Shown here: one piece after another, positions 35,006-44,149 of the stretch
How positions within the stretch are numbered: position 1 is the stretch's first letter
How the letters are laid out: every line of letters begins with the position of its first letter
From: Paenibacillus naphthalenovorans
Lineage (GTDB): Bacteria; Bacillota; Bacilli; Paenibacillales; NBRC-103111
NCBI RefSeq assembly: GCF_900099895.1
Contig: NZ_FNDY01000015.1
Span: forward strand, 1-64,000
Reading direction: 5' to 3'
DNA: 64,000 nucleotides
Translations under genes and position numbers: made by a program
The notes under the pieces: model-generated
Told to the model about the DNA's origin: nothing
Database searches by the model: none
The model's input: the letters and a program-made list of their open reading frames with translations, nothing else

Positions 35006-36388
35006 ATGCCGAATGTGGAAAGGGAGGCCGATATGTATTCCCGGGAGCTGAATGGGCAGCAGGATAGGCATCGGCATGCTGTCGGCCCTTCGCATGGGCA
35101 ACGGCTTCTTGTCATCGACGACGATGATGTGATGCGCAGCGGCTTGGTATGCAGGCTGAAGCTAGACGGGTATGAAGTGGACGATGCCGCCGATATCATG
35201 ACGGCAAAGAGAATGCTTCGCGAACGGACCTACCATGTAGTCATGCTCGAGCTGATGATACATCCGATCAGCGGTTATGAGCTTTTTGAATTTATGAAAG
35301 ACGATCCGAGTTTAAAATGGACACCGCTTATCGTTTTATCCGGACGCAACGAAATGCACGATAAGGTTCGATGCTTTTATTTGGGAGCGGACGATTATGT
35401 GATAAAGCCTTTCGAATATGAGGAATTGAGCGCGCGGATCTACAGCCTGCTTCAACGGACAAGGACATTCGAGCAGATGGCGTTTCGGGACCCGCTCACC
35501 GGGGTCTATAACCGGCGGTTTTTCGATCACCAGATCCAAGTGGAACTGCAGCGTATAGACCGGTATCCGGCCCCCATTTCGCTTGTATTTATCGATATCG
35601 ACCGGTTTAAGTCCATTAACGACACCTATGGGCACAGCGCAGGCGATCTGGTTCTTCAAGGATTGGCGCATCTGCTGCAGAACAATCTCCGCTCGACGGA
35701 TTTGCTGGCCCGCTTAGGCGGTGAAGAATTTGTCGTCGTTCTGCCGAATACTTCAGGCAAGGATGCTTTGACAACGATGGAAAGCATTCTCACGCGGACC
35801 CGTTTGGAACCCGTGGCACAAAACGAAGGTCAATCTTTCTTCATTACCTTCTCTGCAGGGGTTTGCGAGTGGGAACCGGGGATGTCGTTGGAAGCGTGGA
35901 TTGCGGCCTCGGACGAAGGGATGTATACAGCAAAAAAGAGCGGCCGCAACCGGGTTGTGCTGCACCCGGGTACTTCACAGAAGGATTCGGGAGTCATGCC
36001 GTCTCCTCCTCCGGTTCGCAAAAAGATACTTATTGCCGACGACGATAACATACTGCGTTCGATTCTGGTCGCCAAGCTGAAGCATCTGCCTGTTGAATTC
36101 GCGGAAGCCGTAGATGGAGAAAAGGCTTATGAGTCATTGTTAAGTCAGCCTGCGGATTTATGTATTCTTGATGGGATGATGCCTCTGCTTGACGGATACG
36201 GCATGCTGGAAAGATTGAGGGACCGTGGAACATGGCCGGCCGGAATGAAGATACTCATTCTCTCCGGACGAAGCGGAGAGGATGATCCCAGCAGGGGGAT
36301 GAAGCTTGGAGCCCATGCTTACCTGCGCAAGCCTTTTTCCATGGTGGAACTGGAGCTTAAGGTAAGGGAGCTTTTGAATATCGGTTGA
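35006..36388 (+). CDS. REC-GGDEF-REC protein, probable diguanylate cyclase
   Basis: 460 residues. Receiver 1 spans about 32-150, GGDEF about 160-318, receiver 2 about 338-458. The GGDEF site reads GGEEF (238-242) with an inhibitory-site RxxD (R229-D232), so it should make c-di-GMP under product control. In receiver 1 the phospho-acceptor position is Glu82 (VVMLELMI) instead of Asp, while the acidic pocket (D38-D41) and Lys134 (IKPF) are kept. Receiver 2 has a normal Asp389 (CILDGMMP). The Glu may mimic permanent phosphorylation. No cognate kinase is adjacent. Confidence 0.9.
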   Translation: MPNVEREADMYSRELNGQQDRHRHAVGPSHGQRLLVIDDDDVMRSGLVCRLKLDGYEVDDAADIMTAKRMLRERTYHVVMLELMIHPISGYELFEFMKDDPSLKWTPLIVLSGRNEMHDKVRCFYLGADDYVIKPFEYEELSARIYSLLQRTRTFEQMAFRDPLTGVYNRRFFDHQIQVELQRIDRYPAPISLVFIDIDRFKSINDTYGHSAGDLVLQGLAHLLQNNLRSTDLLARLGGEEFVVVLPNTSGKDALTTMESILTRTRLEPVAQNEGQSFFITFSAGVCEWEPGMSLEAWIAASDEGMYTAKKSGRNRVVLHPGTSQKDSGVMPSPPPVRKKILIADDDNILRSILVAKLKHLPVEFAEAVDGEKAYESLLSQPADLCILDGMMPLLDGYGMLERLRDRGTWPAGMKILILSGRSGEDDPSRGMKLGAHAYLRKPFSMVELELKVRELLNIG

Positions 36389-36395
36389 GAAAATC

Positions 36396-36437
36396 GCAGA
36401 AGCCCGGAACGAATAGATGCTCGTTCCGGGCTTCTGC
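36396..36437. terminator. Strong bidirectional terminator
   Basis: Perfect 17-bp stem with an eight-base loop between the converging cyclase and nrdB genes. Confidence 0.8.
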
Positions 36438-36461
36438 TGTTTCGGAGAATGAAGGCCGGCC

Positions 36462-37499
36462 TTACAGGTCGTCCCAATTCAGGTTTGACGATTTGCTGTA
36501 GTTGGTCACCTTTTGCTCGAAAAAGTCTGTTTTGATGCTGTTCATATTGCTGAAGTTTTCCACCCACTTCATCGGATGTTCAACAACTTCAGGATACAGA
36601 ATTTCAAGTCCAATGTTTTTCAACCGCTCATTGGAAAGGTATTTAATATATAGATCGATGATATCATTGCTCAAGCCGTTGATCTTGTTATCGGTAATGT
36701 ATTGACCCCACTCAATCTCGTGCTGGACGGCGGTTCGCATCATATTGCGCAGGTCGCCGATTAACTCATCGGTAAACAGCTCCGGATTTTCCTTGCGGAT
36801 TTCGCGGAAGATGTTTTGGAACAGCGCCAAATGGGTCAGTTCGTCGCGCTGGATATATTTGATTTCCGATACGGTGCCAAGCATTTTTCCTTGACGGCCG
36901 AGCGCATAGAAGAAGCTGAATCCGCTGTAGAAGTAGATGCCTTCAAGGATATAGTTGGCCATGATGGTGCGCATCAGATTATCCGTTGTCGGCGATTCGA
37001 TAAACCGCTCGTACAAGTCTGTAATAAACCGGTTGCGGCGCAGCAAGTGCTTGTCCTCACGCCATTGATTATAAATATCGTCGCGTACTTCTGCAGAACA
37101 AACGCTATCGAGAATGTACGAGTAGCTTTGGCTGTGCACCGCTTCCTGGAACGTTTGGACGGTGAGGCACAGATTGACTTCCGGTGCCGTTATGTAATCG
37201 TTGATGTTCGGCAGATTGGCCGTCTGCAGCGAATCCAGGAAGATGAGGAAGGAGATGATTTTATCATAGCTTTGACGCTCTGCCGGCGATAGGAACTTGT
37301 AATCCTTCGCATCTTGAGCGAGCGGAATTTCCTCCGGGATCCAGAAATTGTTCATCATCGTGCGGTACATTTTGGTTGCCCAGTCGTATTTCACATTGTT
37401 GAGCTCGATCAGGTTGGTCGTATTCCCTCCGATAATCCGGCGCTTGCCCCAATCGCGGTCTCCGTGCTCGTTAAACAGCTTCTTTTTTTGAAGTTCCAT
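36462..37499 (-). CDS. nrdB: Ribonucleotide reductase class Ia small subunit
   Basis: 345 residues. The dinuclear iron ligands are visible: Asp in FLDSLQTANLP, Glu and His in EAVHSQSY with the radical Tyr four residues after the His, Glu in ILEGIYFYSG, and Glu/His in RDELTHLALF. The C-terminal tail (NLNWDDL) is the part that docks on the large subunit. It generates the tyrosyl radical for deoxyribonucleotide synthesis. It follows nrdA by about 95 bp and is cotranscribed with it. Confidence 0.95.
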   Translation of the reverse strand: MELQKKKLFNEHGDRDWGKRRIIGGNTTNLIELNNVKYDWATKMYRTMMNNFWIPEEIPLAQDAKDYKFLSPAERQSYDKIISFLIFLDSLQTANLPNINDYITAPEVNLCLTVQTFQEAVHSQSYSYILDSVCSAEVRDDIYNQWREDKHLLRRNRFITDLYERFIESPTTDNLMRTIMANYILEGIYFYSGFSFFYALGRQGKMLGTVSEIKYIQRDELTHLALFQNIFREIRKENPELFTDELIGDLRNMMRTAVQHEIEWGQYITDNKINGLSNDIIDLYIKYLSNERLKNIGLEILYPEVVEHPMKWVENFSNMNSIKTDFFEQKVTNYSKSSNLNWDDL

Positions 37500-37594
37500 T
37501 CGAATTCATGCCTCCTGCACCCTGCGGTGTACAAATAGAGGATCGCCAGGCATGATCATACCTGCGATCCGTTCATTAAGCTTCGTGGTTGATA

Positions 37595-39820
37595 TTAGGC
37601 GCTGCAGCTAACGCAGTCCTCTACCTCGAGGCTCTGGTTGCGGACATAGTAAACGGTTTTTAGCCCGTTCTTCCAGGCTGCCATATACAGCTCAAGGAAT
37701 TCGCGAGCGGACAGCTCCGGCGTGATGTACAGATTGAACGATTGCGACTGGTCGATGTGCCGTTGGCGTACGCCGGCAGCGCGGATGCTCCAGTGCTGGT
37801 CGATCCGGTGCGCTTCCTTGTAATACCACATCGTGTCCGGATTCAGGTTCGGCGCGGTCTGCGGCACGACGGCGTTTTTCTTCTCCTCAACGAAAAATTT
37901 GTTGAAAATCGGATCGATGCCCGCAGTCGAACCGGCGATCAGGGAAGTGGACGCCGTCGGCGCGATGGCGAACATCCAGCCGTTGCGAACGCCGTACTTG
38001 GCTACCTGCTCTTTGAGCTCCAGCCACTCGGGACTGTTGTAGCCGCGCGATTCAAAGTACTCTCCGGTCTGCCATTCACTTCCCTCGAATGCCGGATACG
38101 CGCCTTTTTCCTTGGCGATTTCCATAGAAGCTTTAATGGCATAGTAGTTCATCCATTCATAAACTTCGTCTGCTTTTTGCACATGCTCTTCGGATTCCCA
38201 CTGAATCTGAAGCTGAGCCAGCATTTGGTGGTAGCCGCTGGAGCCAAGGCCTACGGCACGATATTTTTTGTTGGTAATTTCCGCCTGAGGGATCGGATAG
38301 TAGTTCAAATCGATGACGTTGTCCATCATCCGCATTTGCGTTGTTACGACACGTTCAATGTCTTCTTTTGTATACACGCGGCCCAGGTTGGTAGACGACA
38401 GATTGCAAACGACGAAATCACCGCTCTTTACCTGCGAGGTGATGATGCCGTCTTCGTGCTGCGTCTGGATCAATTCCGTAGGGCTCATGTTCTGGCATAT
38501 TTCCGTACATAAATTCGAGCAGTAAATCATGCCCTTATGTTTGTTCGGGTTGGCCCGGTTGACCGTGTCGCGGAAGAACATGAACGGAGTACCCGTCTCA
38601 AAAGCGCTCGTCAGGATGCGCTTCATGATGTCGATCGCCGGAATTTCGTCCTTCGAGATTTTGTCGTCATTCACGCATTCCCAATAACGGCGTTCCCACT
38701 CCTCACCGTAAGCATCCTCAATGGAGTACCCCTTGACTTTGCGCACCTCATGCGGATCGAATAAATACCAGCTGCCGCGTTCCTCCACCGTCTTCATGAA
38801 CAAATCGGGGATACATACACCCGGGAAAATATCGTGGGCTTTCATCCGGTCGTCCCCGTTGTTCGTTTTCAGGTTCAGGAAGTCCAGGATGTCTTTATGC
38901 CATACGTCCAGATAAATCGCCACCGCTCCGGAGCGGACACCAAGCTGGTCGACAGCAACCGCTGTGTTGTTGTAGTTTTTAATCCATGGAATGACGCCCC
39001 CGGCCACTCCCTTGAAGCCCCGAATGTTGGAGCCGCGGCTGCGGACTTTACCTACATAAATTCCCATCCCGCCGCCATGCTTGGATACTTGCGCGAAGCT
39101 TTGGTCTACGTTGTAGATGCCCCACAGGTTATCCGGCACCGTGTCGATAAAGCAGCTGGACAGCTGATGCAGCGGCTTGCGGGCATTGGCAAGCGTTGGG
39201 GTGGCCACCGTCATTTCCAGATTGCTCAGCACATCGTAGAATCGTTTGGCCCAGTAAAGCTTGTCCGATTCTTTCATGGCCAGATGCATGGCAACGCCCA
39301 TGAACAGCTCCTGCGGCAGCTCCAGGATTTCTTTATTCAGCCCTTTGATCAGGTATCGGTCCGTAAGTGTCTTCAGACCGATGTAGTTTAGCAGATAGTC
39401 CCTTTCCGGTTTGATGTAGCTGCCGAGCTCCCGGATCTCTTCTTTAGTATAGTGTTCAAGAATGTACTCGCCGTACAGGCCGATTTGTGTCAGATAGGTG
39501 ATCAGGGAATAAAGATCGCCATATCCGAAATGGCCGTATTTACGGTTTAACTGCGCTTCTTTATATAAATCATAGGTCAATAATTTGGCAGCCACATACT
39601 GCCAATTAGGCTGTTCCACACTGGTTTTCTCTACGGCAACTTGAATCAGCAGACGCTGTATTTCCTTGGTCGAAATTTCATTGCGGAATAACGGCAGCAA
39701 GGCGGTTTCAAGCTCCAATGGATCACAATCGGGATATGTCTCGCAAGCGAAGTCAATGACTTTTTTCATTTTGGAGAATACGAGTTCTTCCTTCGTGCCG
39801 TCTCTTTTGACGATAATCAT
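37595..39820 (-). CDS. nrdA: Ribonucleotide reductase class Ia large subunit
   Basis: 741 residues. An ATP-cone regulatory domain occupies the first ~90 residues (VKRDGTKEELVFSKMKKVI), so dATP feedback is expected. The catalytic domain carries the redox Cys of LSSCFIDTVPD, the N/C/E triad of SNLCTEICQNMSP and the partner Cys of VVCNLSSTNLGR. The C-terminus ends with the CVSC pair that reduces the active site. It reduces nucleoside diphosphates to deoxy forms with NrdB. AAAGGGAG lies before the ATG. NrdR boxes are upstream. Confidence 0.95.
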   Translation of the reverse strand: MIIVKRDGTKEELVFSKMKKVIDFACETYPDCDPLELETALLPLFRNEISTKEIQRLLIQVAVEKTSVEQPNWQYVAAKLLTYDLYKEAQLNRKYGHFGYGDLYSLITYLTQIGLYGEYILEHYTKEEIRELGSYIKPERDYLLNYIGLKTLTDRYLIKGLNKEILELPQELFMGVAMHLAMKESDKLYWAKRFYDVLSNLEMTVATPTLANARKPLHQLSSCFIDTVPDNLWGIYNVDQSFAQVSKHGGGMGIYVGKVRSRGSNIRGFKGVAGGVIPWIKNYNNTAVAVDQLGVRSGAVAIYLDVWHKDILDFLNLKTNNGDDRMKAHDIFPGVCIPDLFMKTVEERGSWYLFDPHEVRKVKGYSIEDAYGEEWERRYWECVNDDKISKDEIPAIDIMKRILTSAFETGTPFMFFRDTVNRANPNKHKGMIYCSNLCTEICQNMSPTELIQTQHEDGIITSQVKSGDFVVCNLSSTNLGRVYTKEDIERVVTTQMRMMDNVIDLNYYPIPQAEITNKKYRAVGLGSSGYHQMLAQLQIQWESEEHVQKADEVYEWMNYYAIKASMEIAKEKGAYPAFEGSEWQTGEYFESRGYNSPEWLELKEQVAKYGVRNGWMFAIAPTASTSLIAGSTAGIDPIFNKFFVEEKKNAVVPQTAPNLNPDTMWYYKEAHRIDQHWSIRAAGVRQRHIDQSQSFNLYITPELSAREFLELYMAAWKNGLKTVYYVRNQSLEVEDCVSCSA

Positions 39821-40074
39821 GTTAACAGCTCCCTTTCATCAAGTAAAAAGCATGCCGCCGCCGTTCCCGCAAACGAAGCATGCCTGCTGCGTCCCGGAAG
39901 GCACACCCCTGTCTGCCATCGGGTAATCGTGCCAAAGAAGCGGGCAGGTCTGCGACTCGGAAAAGCAGTTCTTCCCTGCTGTTTTCCGAGTCGAAAGATG
40001 GCGAATCCGGCCGACTGGCTCCTGCTTAAATCGGCGGTACGGTTCAGAACCAAACCGCCTTTCTTTTTAATATC
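39821..40074 (-). promoter_or_regulatory. Long structured 5' leader of nrdAB
   Basis: On the minus strand about 250 nt separate the NrdR boxes from nrdA. They contain a GGCGGT...ACCGCC hairpin (about 40029-40060), a strong hairpin with GACTCGGAAAA and TTTTCCGAGTC arms (about 39954-39992) and a smaller GCATGC-bounded hairpin (about 39850-39885). The leader does not match cobalamin, T-box or other switch motifs that I can recognise. It may regulate translation or transcript stability. Confidence 0.45.
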
Positions 40075-40122
40075 CCACAATATATCGTGGCTAAAGCTGT
40101 TCGCTAATACCATATGTAGTTG
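40075..40122 (-). promoter_or_regulatory. Tandem NrdR boxes upstream of nrdAB
   Basis: CCACAATATATCGTGG (40075-40090) agrees at 13 of 16 positions with the NrdR consensus ACACWATATATWGTGT. ATACCATATGTAGTTG (40107-40122) agrees at 11. Their starts are 32 bp apart, three helical turns, which is the usual spacing for NrdR pairs. NrdR represses ribonucleotide reductase genes when dATP is high. The nrdR gene itself is not in the window. Confidence 0.75.
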
Positions 40123-40292
40123 TTTGATGAGCGATAGTATGAGATTAACTCATTATCGCGCCGATTGTCAATGTATGATTTCACACAATATCCGACAAAT
40201 ATGTGAGTATTCCATATTCATTGTTTTGTAATTGGTTTATGTGAGTCATTTATGCTACATTTAGTGAGGACCTACTTGAAGGAGGTTTTATC

Positions 40293-41957
40293 ATGTTTTT
40301 TAAATTTTCCGTAAGTCGGATGATTCGGCGTCCGGTTTATTTCTTGATAGTATGTTGGATGCTGGTCTTTGCACTTGGATGGGCGCCACGCGCAGACGCT
40401 CATGCCAGCTTGGTTGAAGCCGTACCTGCAGCAGGCAGCGAGCTTGTACAAGCTCCTGAACAGGTTGTTCTTACCTTTAATGAACCGTTGGAAAAAGAGC
40501 TGTACCAATTAAGGGTATATGATAAGGACAAACGGCTCGTCACGCAGCAGGGGCCGGTGATGAGCGATAATCAAACAGCAATTAAGCTGGATTTGCCGCA
40601 GCTTGGACAAGGGACTTATTTGGTGACATATCATGTCATTTCAGCGGATGGACATCCGGTGAACGGAACGTATCTGTTCGCCGTAGGCGAGAGCCTGAGC
40701 GGGCAGGCGCCCGCAGACGGGATCAGGGCCGACATGGAGCATCTTCACTATCACGACAGTGGACCATTCGATCGCTTTGGAGTGAAGGATGTGCTGCAGT
40801 TTGCTTCGCGTATCGCTTTCTACGTCACAATGCTGGGCTTTACGGGATTGCTGCTGTGGCTTCGCTGGTTCGGGACGGGCAGTCCGTTGGAGACGAAGAA
40901 TCGGCTGCGCCGAAACGCAGAGCGCTGGCAGCAATTTTACCTCATTGTTTATATTTTGTTCATGTGGGCCCATATGGGCGATTTAATCGGCGATGCCGGG
41001 GCGGGTGCGCTGCTGCGGTTGTTCTCGCAAACGACCATCGGCTATGCATGGCTCGGAGGGCTTCTGCTGGCTCTGCTTTCATTTGTCATGCTGTACCGAA
41101 ATGCTCTGCTGGACTATGCATGGGTTGCTGCCGTCTGGGTTGCCAAAAGCATGCTGGGGCATGCGGCCGCCTTCCAGCCCGCCAAAGATACATTGACATT
41201 GGACTTTATGCATCTTGCCGCTTCTTCCGTTTGGGTTGGAGGGCTGCTGACGTTATTGCTGCTGTGGCGCCATGAGAGGGAGCAAGCAAGGCGGCTGTAC
41301 CCTTTTTTTTCTATGGCTGCGATGATCAGTATTTTGGTGCTGATCGCGTCGGGGGTGCTGATGACCTTCATATTCCTGCCGGATATCCGTTATATCGTGG
41401 AAACACTGTGGGGCAAGCTGCTGATCGTCAAGACGGCACTGGTGCTGGCGGTGGTCGTTACCGCATCCTTGATCCGTTATTTTTACCGGCGGAATCATGA
41501 ACGGACAACTGGACGCCTGATTCGTGCGGATGTGCTGCTGATGTCCCTTATTTTGGGGATTGCCGGTGTTTTTACCTATTTACTGCCGGCTCCTGCGAAT
41601 GAACCGCTGAATTGGCATGTGATGGGCGAAAAGATACACATGACGGCGCAGATCAGTCCCAACGCTCCGGGAGTCAACGATTTTACGGCGAAGGTGTGGC
41701 TGCCCGAGAAGCTCGGCAAACCGAAGCAAGTCATTATGAAGCTTCAATCGGTCGATAGTCCGGAGATCGCTCCGCTGATGGTTCCTCTGGAATCTTTTGA
41801 GGATCCGAGCTTTGAAGAATCATTTGGTATGAAAAGGCACAGCTACAAGGCCCGGGGGGCCTATCTGCCGTATCCCGGACGCTGGAAATTGGAGGTTCGG
41901 GTCATGGACAGCAACGATGACGAAACGGTCTATGAAAAGGAAATAAGAATATTTTGA
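40293..41957 (+). CDS. CopC-CopD fusion copper protein (YcnJ type)
   Basis: 554 residues. A signal peptide ends at ADAH, giving a mature N-terminal His as in CopC copper sites. The CopC beta-sandwich (about 37-135) has the HASLVEAVPAAGS start and the YHVISADGHPVNGTY end with further His ligands. Eight or so membrane segments of the CopD part follow, then a C-terminal extracytoplasmic domain similar to YtkA-like modules (about 450-554). In Bacillus subtilis YcnJ takes part in copper uptake under limitation. It stands alone here. Confidence 0.88.
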   Translation: MFFKFSVSRMIRRPVYFLIVCWMLVFALGWAPRADAHASLVEAVPAAGSELVQAPEQVVLTFNEPLEKELYQLRVYDKDKRLVTQQGPVMSDNQTAIKLDLPQLGQGTYLVTYHVISADGHPVNGTYLFAVGESLSGQAPADGIRADMEHLHYHDSGPFDRFGVKDVLQFASRIAFYVTMLGFTGLLLWLRWFGTGSPLETKNRLRRNAERWQQFYLIVYILFMWAHMGDLIGDAGAGALLRLFSQTTIGYAWLGGLLLALLSFVMLYRNALLDYAWVAAVWVAKSMLGHAAAFQPAKDTLTLDFMHLAASSVWVGGLLTLLLLWRHEREQARRLYPFFSMAAMISILVLIASGVLMTFIFLPDIRYIVETLWGKLLIVKTALVLAVVVTASLIRYFYRRNHERTTGRLIRADVLLMSLILGIAGVFTYLLPAPANEPLNWHVMGEKIHMTAQISPNAPGVNDFTAKVWLPEKLGKPKQVIMKLQSVDSPEIAPLMVPLESFEDPSFEESFGMKRHSYKARGAYLPYPGRWKLEVRVMDSNDDETVYEKEIRIF

Positions 41958-42010
41958 TCTCTAAATATGACAAAATGCCCAAATGCGCAGGACTTCCCGA
42001 CTGAAAATTC

Positions 42011-42039
42011 TTGTCCTTTTGAAACAGGGGAATTAGAAT
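42011..42039 (+). promoter_or_regulatory. Sigma-A-type promoter of the GGDEF-EAL gene
   Basis: TTGTCC, a 17-bp spacer and TAGAAT, 30 bp before the ATG. Confidence 0.55.
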
Positions 42040-42069
42040 AGAAATATACCCTTCAGGAGGTAGCAGAGG

Positions 42070-43821
42070 ATGAACAGGCATAAACTACGAAGTCCTGCGG
42101 GAGCGTCCGGGACAAGTAGGCCATGGCAAGGGGACGGGTTTCTGCAGCATGCTTCATTTCTGCGTCTGTGGTTTACTTTGATCGGAACGCAAGCCGGGCT
42201 GTTCTCGATAAAAGGAGTGCTCGGTCTTCCCTATGATCAAGCGGATTGGGTCGCGCCCGGATTCATCTTGATTGCTGCCGGGCCGGTTCTTTATTTGTCT
42301 TTAAAGAAAAAAGCAAATCAACTGAGGGCTGCCTGGTATGCTGCATTGACTTTGCTGCTGCTGGCGGAATGTGCGGAGATGGCGACCCGTTACATCTATG
42401 CAGGATGGAACGGCTGGTTAGTCCACTTGGCGGATGCGGCAGGAACGATGCTGCTGGCGGTCCCTTTGTTGTATTTTGTTATTGCCGATCTCCGGAACAG
42501 GGAAGCGACGGAACGGCGTTTACATGATTTATCCTTTCATGACCAGCTTACCGGGCTGCCGAATAGGGAGAAATTCCAGCAATCCCTTGAGGCTTCCATT
42601 GAGGCGACCCGAATAGCCAGATCCACGCTGGCTGTCCTGTTCATCAATCTCGATAGGTTCAAAAATATCAATGATACGTTCGGACACACGTTCGGCGACC
42701 GGTTGCTCATGGAAGCGGCGGAACGACTGAAGAACGGATTAAACAGCGGTGCAAGCGTATCGAGGCAGGAGGGAGACAAGTTCACTGTAACGATTGAGGA
42801 GGCGGAGCCGTCTTCGGATGTCGAGCTGGCTGCGCAAAAGATCGTTCATCTGTTCAGCAAGCCGTTTTCCATTGACGGCCACGAGCTTCGCGTGGGCTGC
42901 AGTATCGGCATAGCGAGATATCCACAGGACGGAGACGATCCGATTACGCTGATGAAGAATGCGGCCACGGCCATGTCCAGGGCTAAGGATTACGGTACGA
43001 ACGGCTACCGCTTTTATACCGCCGAGATGAACGATGCGGTCATCCAGAAGCTGGTTCTGGAGGAGTGGATGAACAAAGCGCTGGAGCAGGATGAATTCGT
43101 GCTGTATTTTCAGCCTCAAGTGGATATATTCGATCATCGTTTAAACGGGATGGAGGCTCTTCTTCGATGGAATCATCCGCGGCTCGGCGTTATTTCTCCG
43201 GGTGATTTCATTCCTCTTGCGGAAGAAACGGGATTGATTATTCCCATCGGGAAGTGGGTGCTGCGAACGGCCTGTATGCAAAATAAAGCATGGCAGCTTG
43301 AGGGGTTCCCGCCGTTGAAGATGGCAGTCAACATCTCACCGGTCCAATTTTACCAGGACGACTTTGTACAGGTTGTATTAGAAGCGCTTCAGGAAAGCGG
43401 ATTGGAGCCGCAATACCTGGAGCTCGAAATTACGGAAGGCATAGCGATGTATCAGCTGGACCAAGTGGTAGACAAGCTTAATACGTTGCGCGAGCTGGGA
43501 GTACATATTTCGATTGACGATTTCGGGACAGGCTTTTCCTCACTGAATTATTTGAAAAAATTTCCCATCGATAAGCTGAAAATCGCACAGCAATTCGTTA
43601 GAGATGTTACCGATGACCCGGATGATGCCGCGATCGTTCAGGCGATCATGGCGATGGCGCAAAGCTTGAACCTGAATGTCATTGCGGAAGGGGTGGAGAC
43701 GGAAGATCAGCTTTCGTTTCTGCTGGAGGTCAAATGCAGGGAAATTCAAGGGTACATATACAGCAAACCGGTTCCGGCAGATGAGTTTTACGATTTGCTG
43801 AAGAGGAACATGGTGGCGTAA
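42070..43821 (+). CDS. Membrane GGDEF-EAL protein, probable c-di-GMP phosphodiesterase
   Basis: 583 residues. Four or more membrane segments lie in the first ~145 residues, then a GGDEF domain (about 155-310) and an EAL domain (about 325-575). The GGDEF signature is degenerate (EGDKF), so cyclase activity is unlikely. The EAL site is complete: EALLRWNHP, the NISPVQF segment, EITEG, DDFGTGFSSL and the late IAEGVETEDQ. It should degrade c-di-GMP, opposing the cyclase at 35006. AGGAGG precedes the ATG. Confidence 0.9.
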   Translation: MNRHKLRSPAGASGTSRPWQGDGFLQHASFLRLWFTLIGTQAGLFSIKGVLGLPYDQADWVAPGFILIAAGPVLYLSLKKKANQLRAAWYAALTLLLLAECAEMATRYIYAGWNGWLVHLADAAGTMLLAVPLLYFVIADLRNREATERRLHDLSFHDQLTGLPNREKFQQSLEASIEATRIARSTLAVLFINLDRFKNINDTFGHTFGDRLLMEAAERLKNGLNSGASVSRQEGDKFTVTIEEAEPSSDVELAAQKIVHLFSKPFSIDGHELRVGCSIGIARYPQDGDDPITLMKNAATAMSRAKDYGTNGYRFYTAEMNDAVIQKLVLEEWMNKALEQDEFVLYFQPQVDIFDHRLNGMEALLRWNHPRLGVISPGDFIPLAEETGLIIPIGKWVLRTACMQNKAWQLEGFPPLKMAVNISPVQFYQDDFVQVVLEALQESGLEPQYLELEITEGIAMYQLDQVVDKLNTLRELGVHISIDDFGTGFSSLNYLKKFPIDKLKIAQQFVRDVTDDPDDAAIVQAIMAMAQSLNLNVIAEGVETEDQLSFLLEVKCREIQGYIYSKPVPADEFYDLLKRNMVA

Positions 43822-44149
43822 ACCAAGCGGCCCCCATCACACTTTTGAACTGTGCCCCATAATGAAGGACACTTTGAAAAAAAGTGACCCTTTGTGGGTC
43901 ACAGTTCATTTAAGGCGAGGGGGCGATTTTTTTGGAAAAGTTACGCTGCGCCTGAACCAGACTGCCGGGATGTCCGCTTGGGCGGAAGAGCCGCGGCGGG
44001 TGGCATCGATTCCGCCTGATACCGGCAGGTGGAATCGGCCGGCAGACGGACTATCACATGGCAAAGCACTACCGCAAGTGAAAAAGCGACCGGAATTCCG
44101 GTGAGGAGTGCTCCTGCCGCGTCCTTGGCATTCTTAACTCAAAACCATT
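43822..44149. other. Intergenic stretch with an extended inverted repeat
   Basis: 328 bp. AACTGTGCCCC (about 43848) pairs with GGGTCACAGTT (about 43895), with an inner CACTTT...AAAGTG. It could be a terminator-like or mobile-element remnant. A short open frame here (43862-44104) has no ribosome binding site and is not called. Confidence 0.45.

Noticed and set aside
43862-44104. 80-codon frame resembling a transposase fragment at first sight
   Set aside because: There is no ribosome binding site and no DDE or other transposase motif. It overlaps an inverted repeat and looks like chance.
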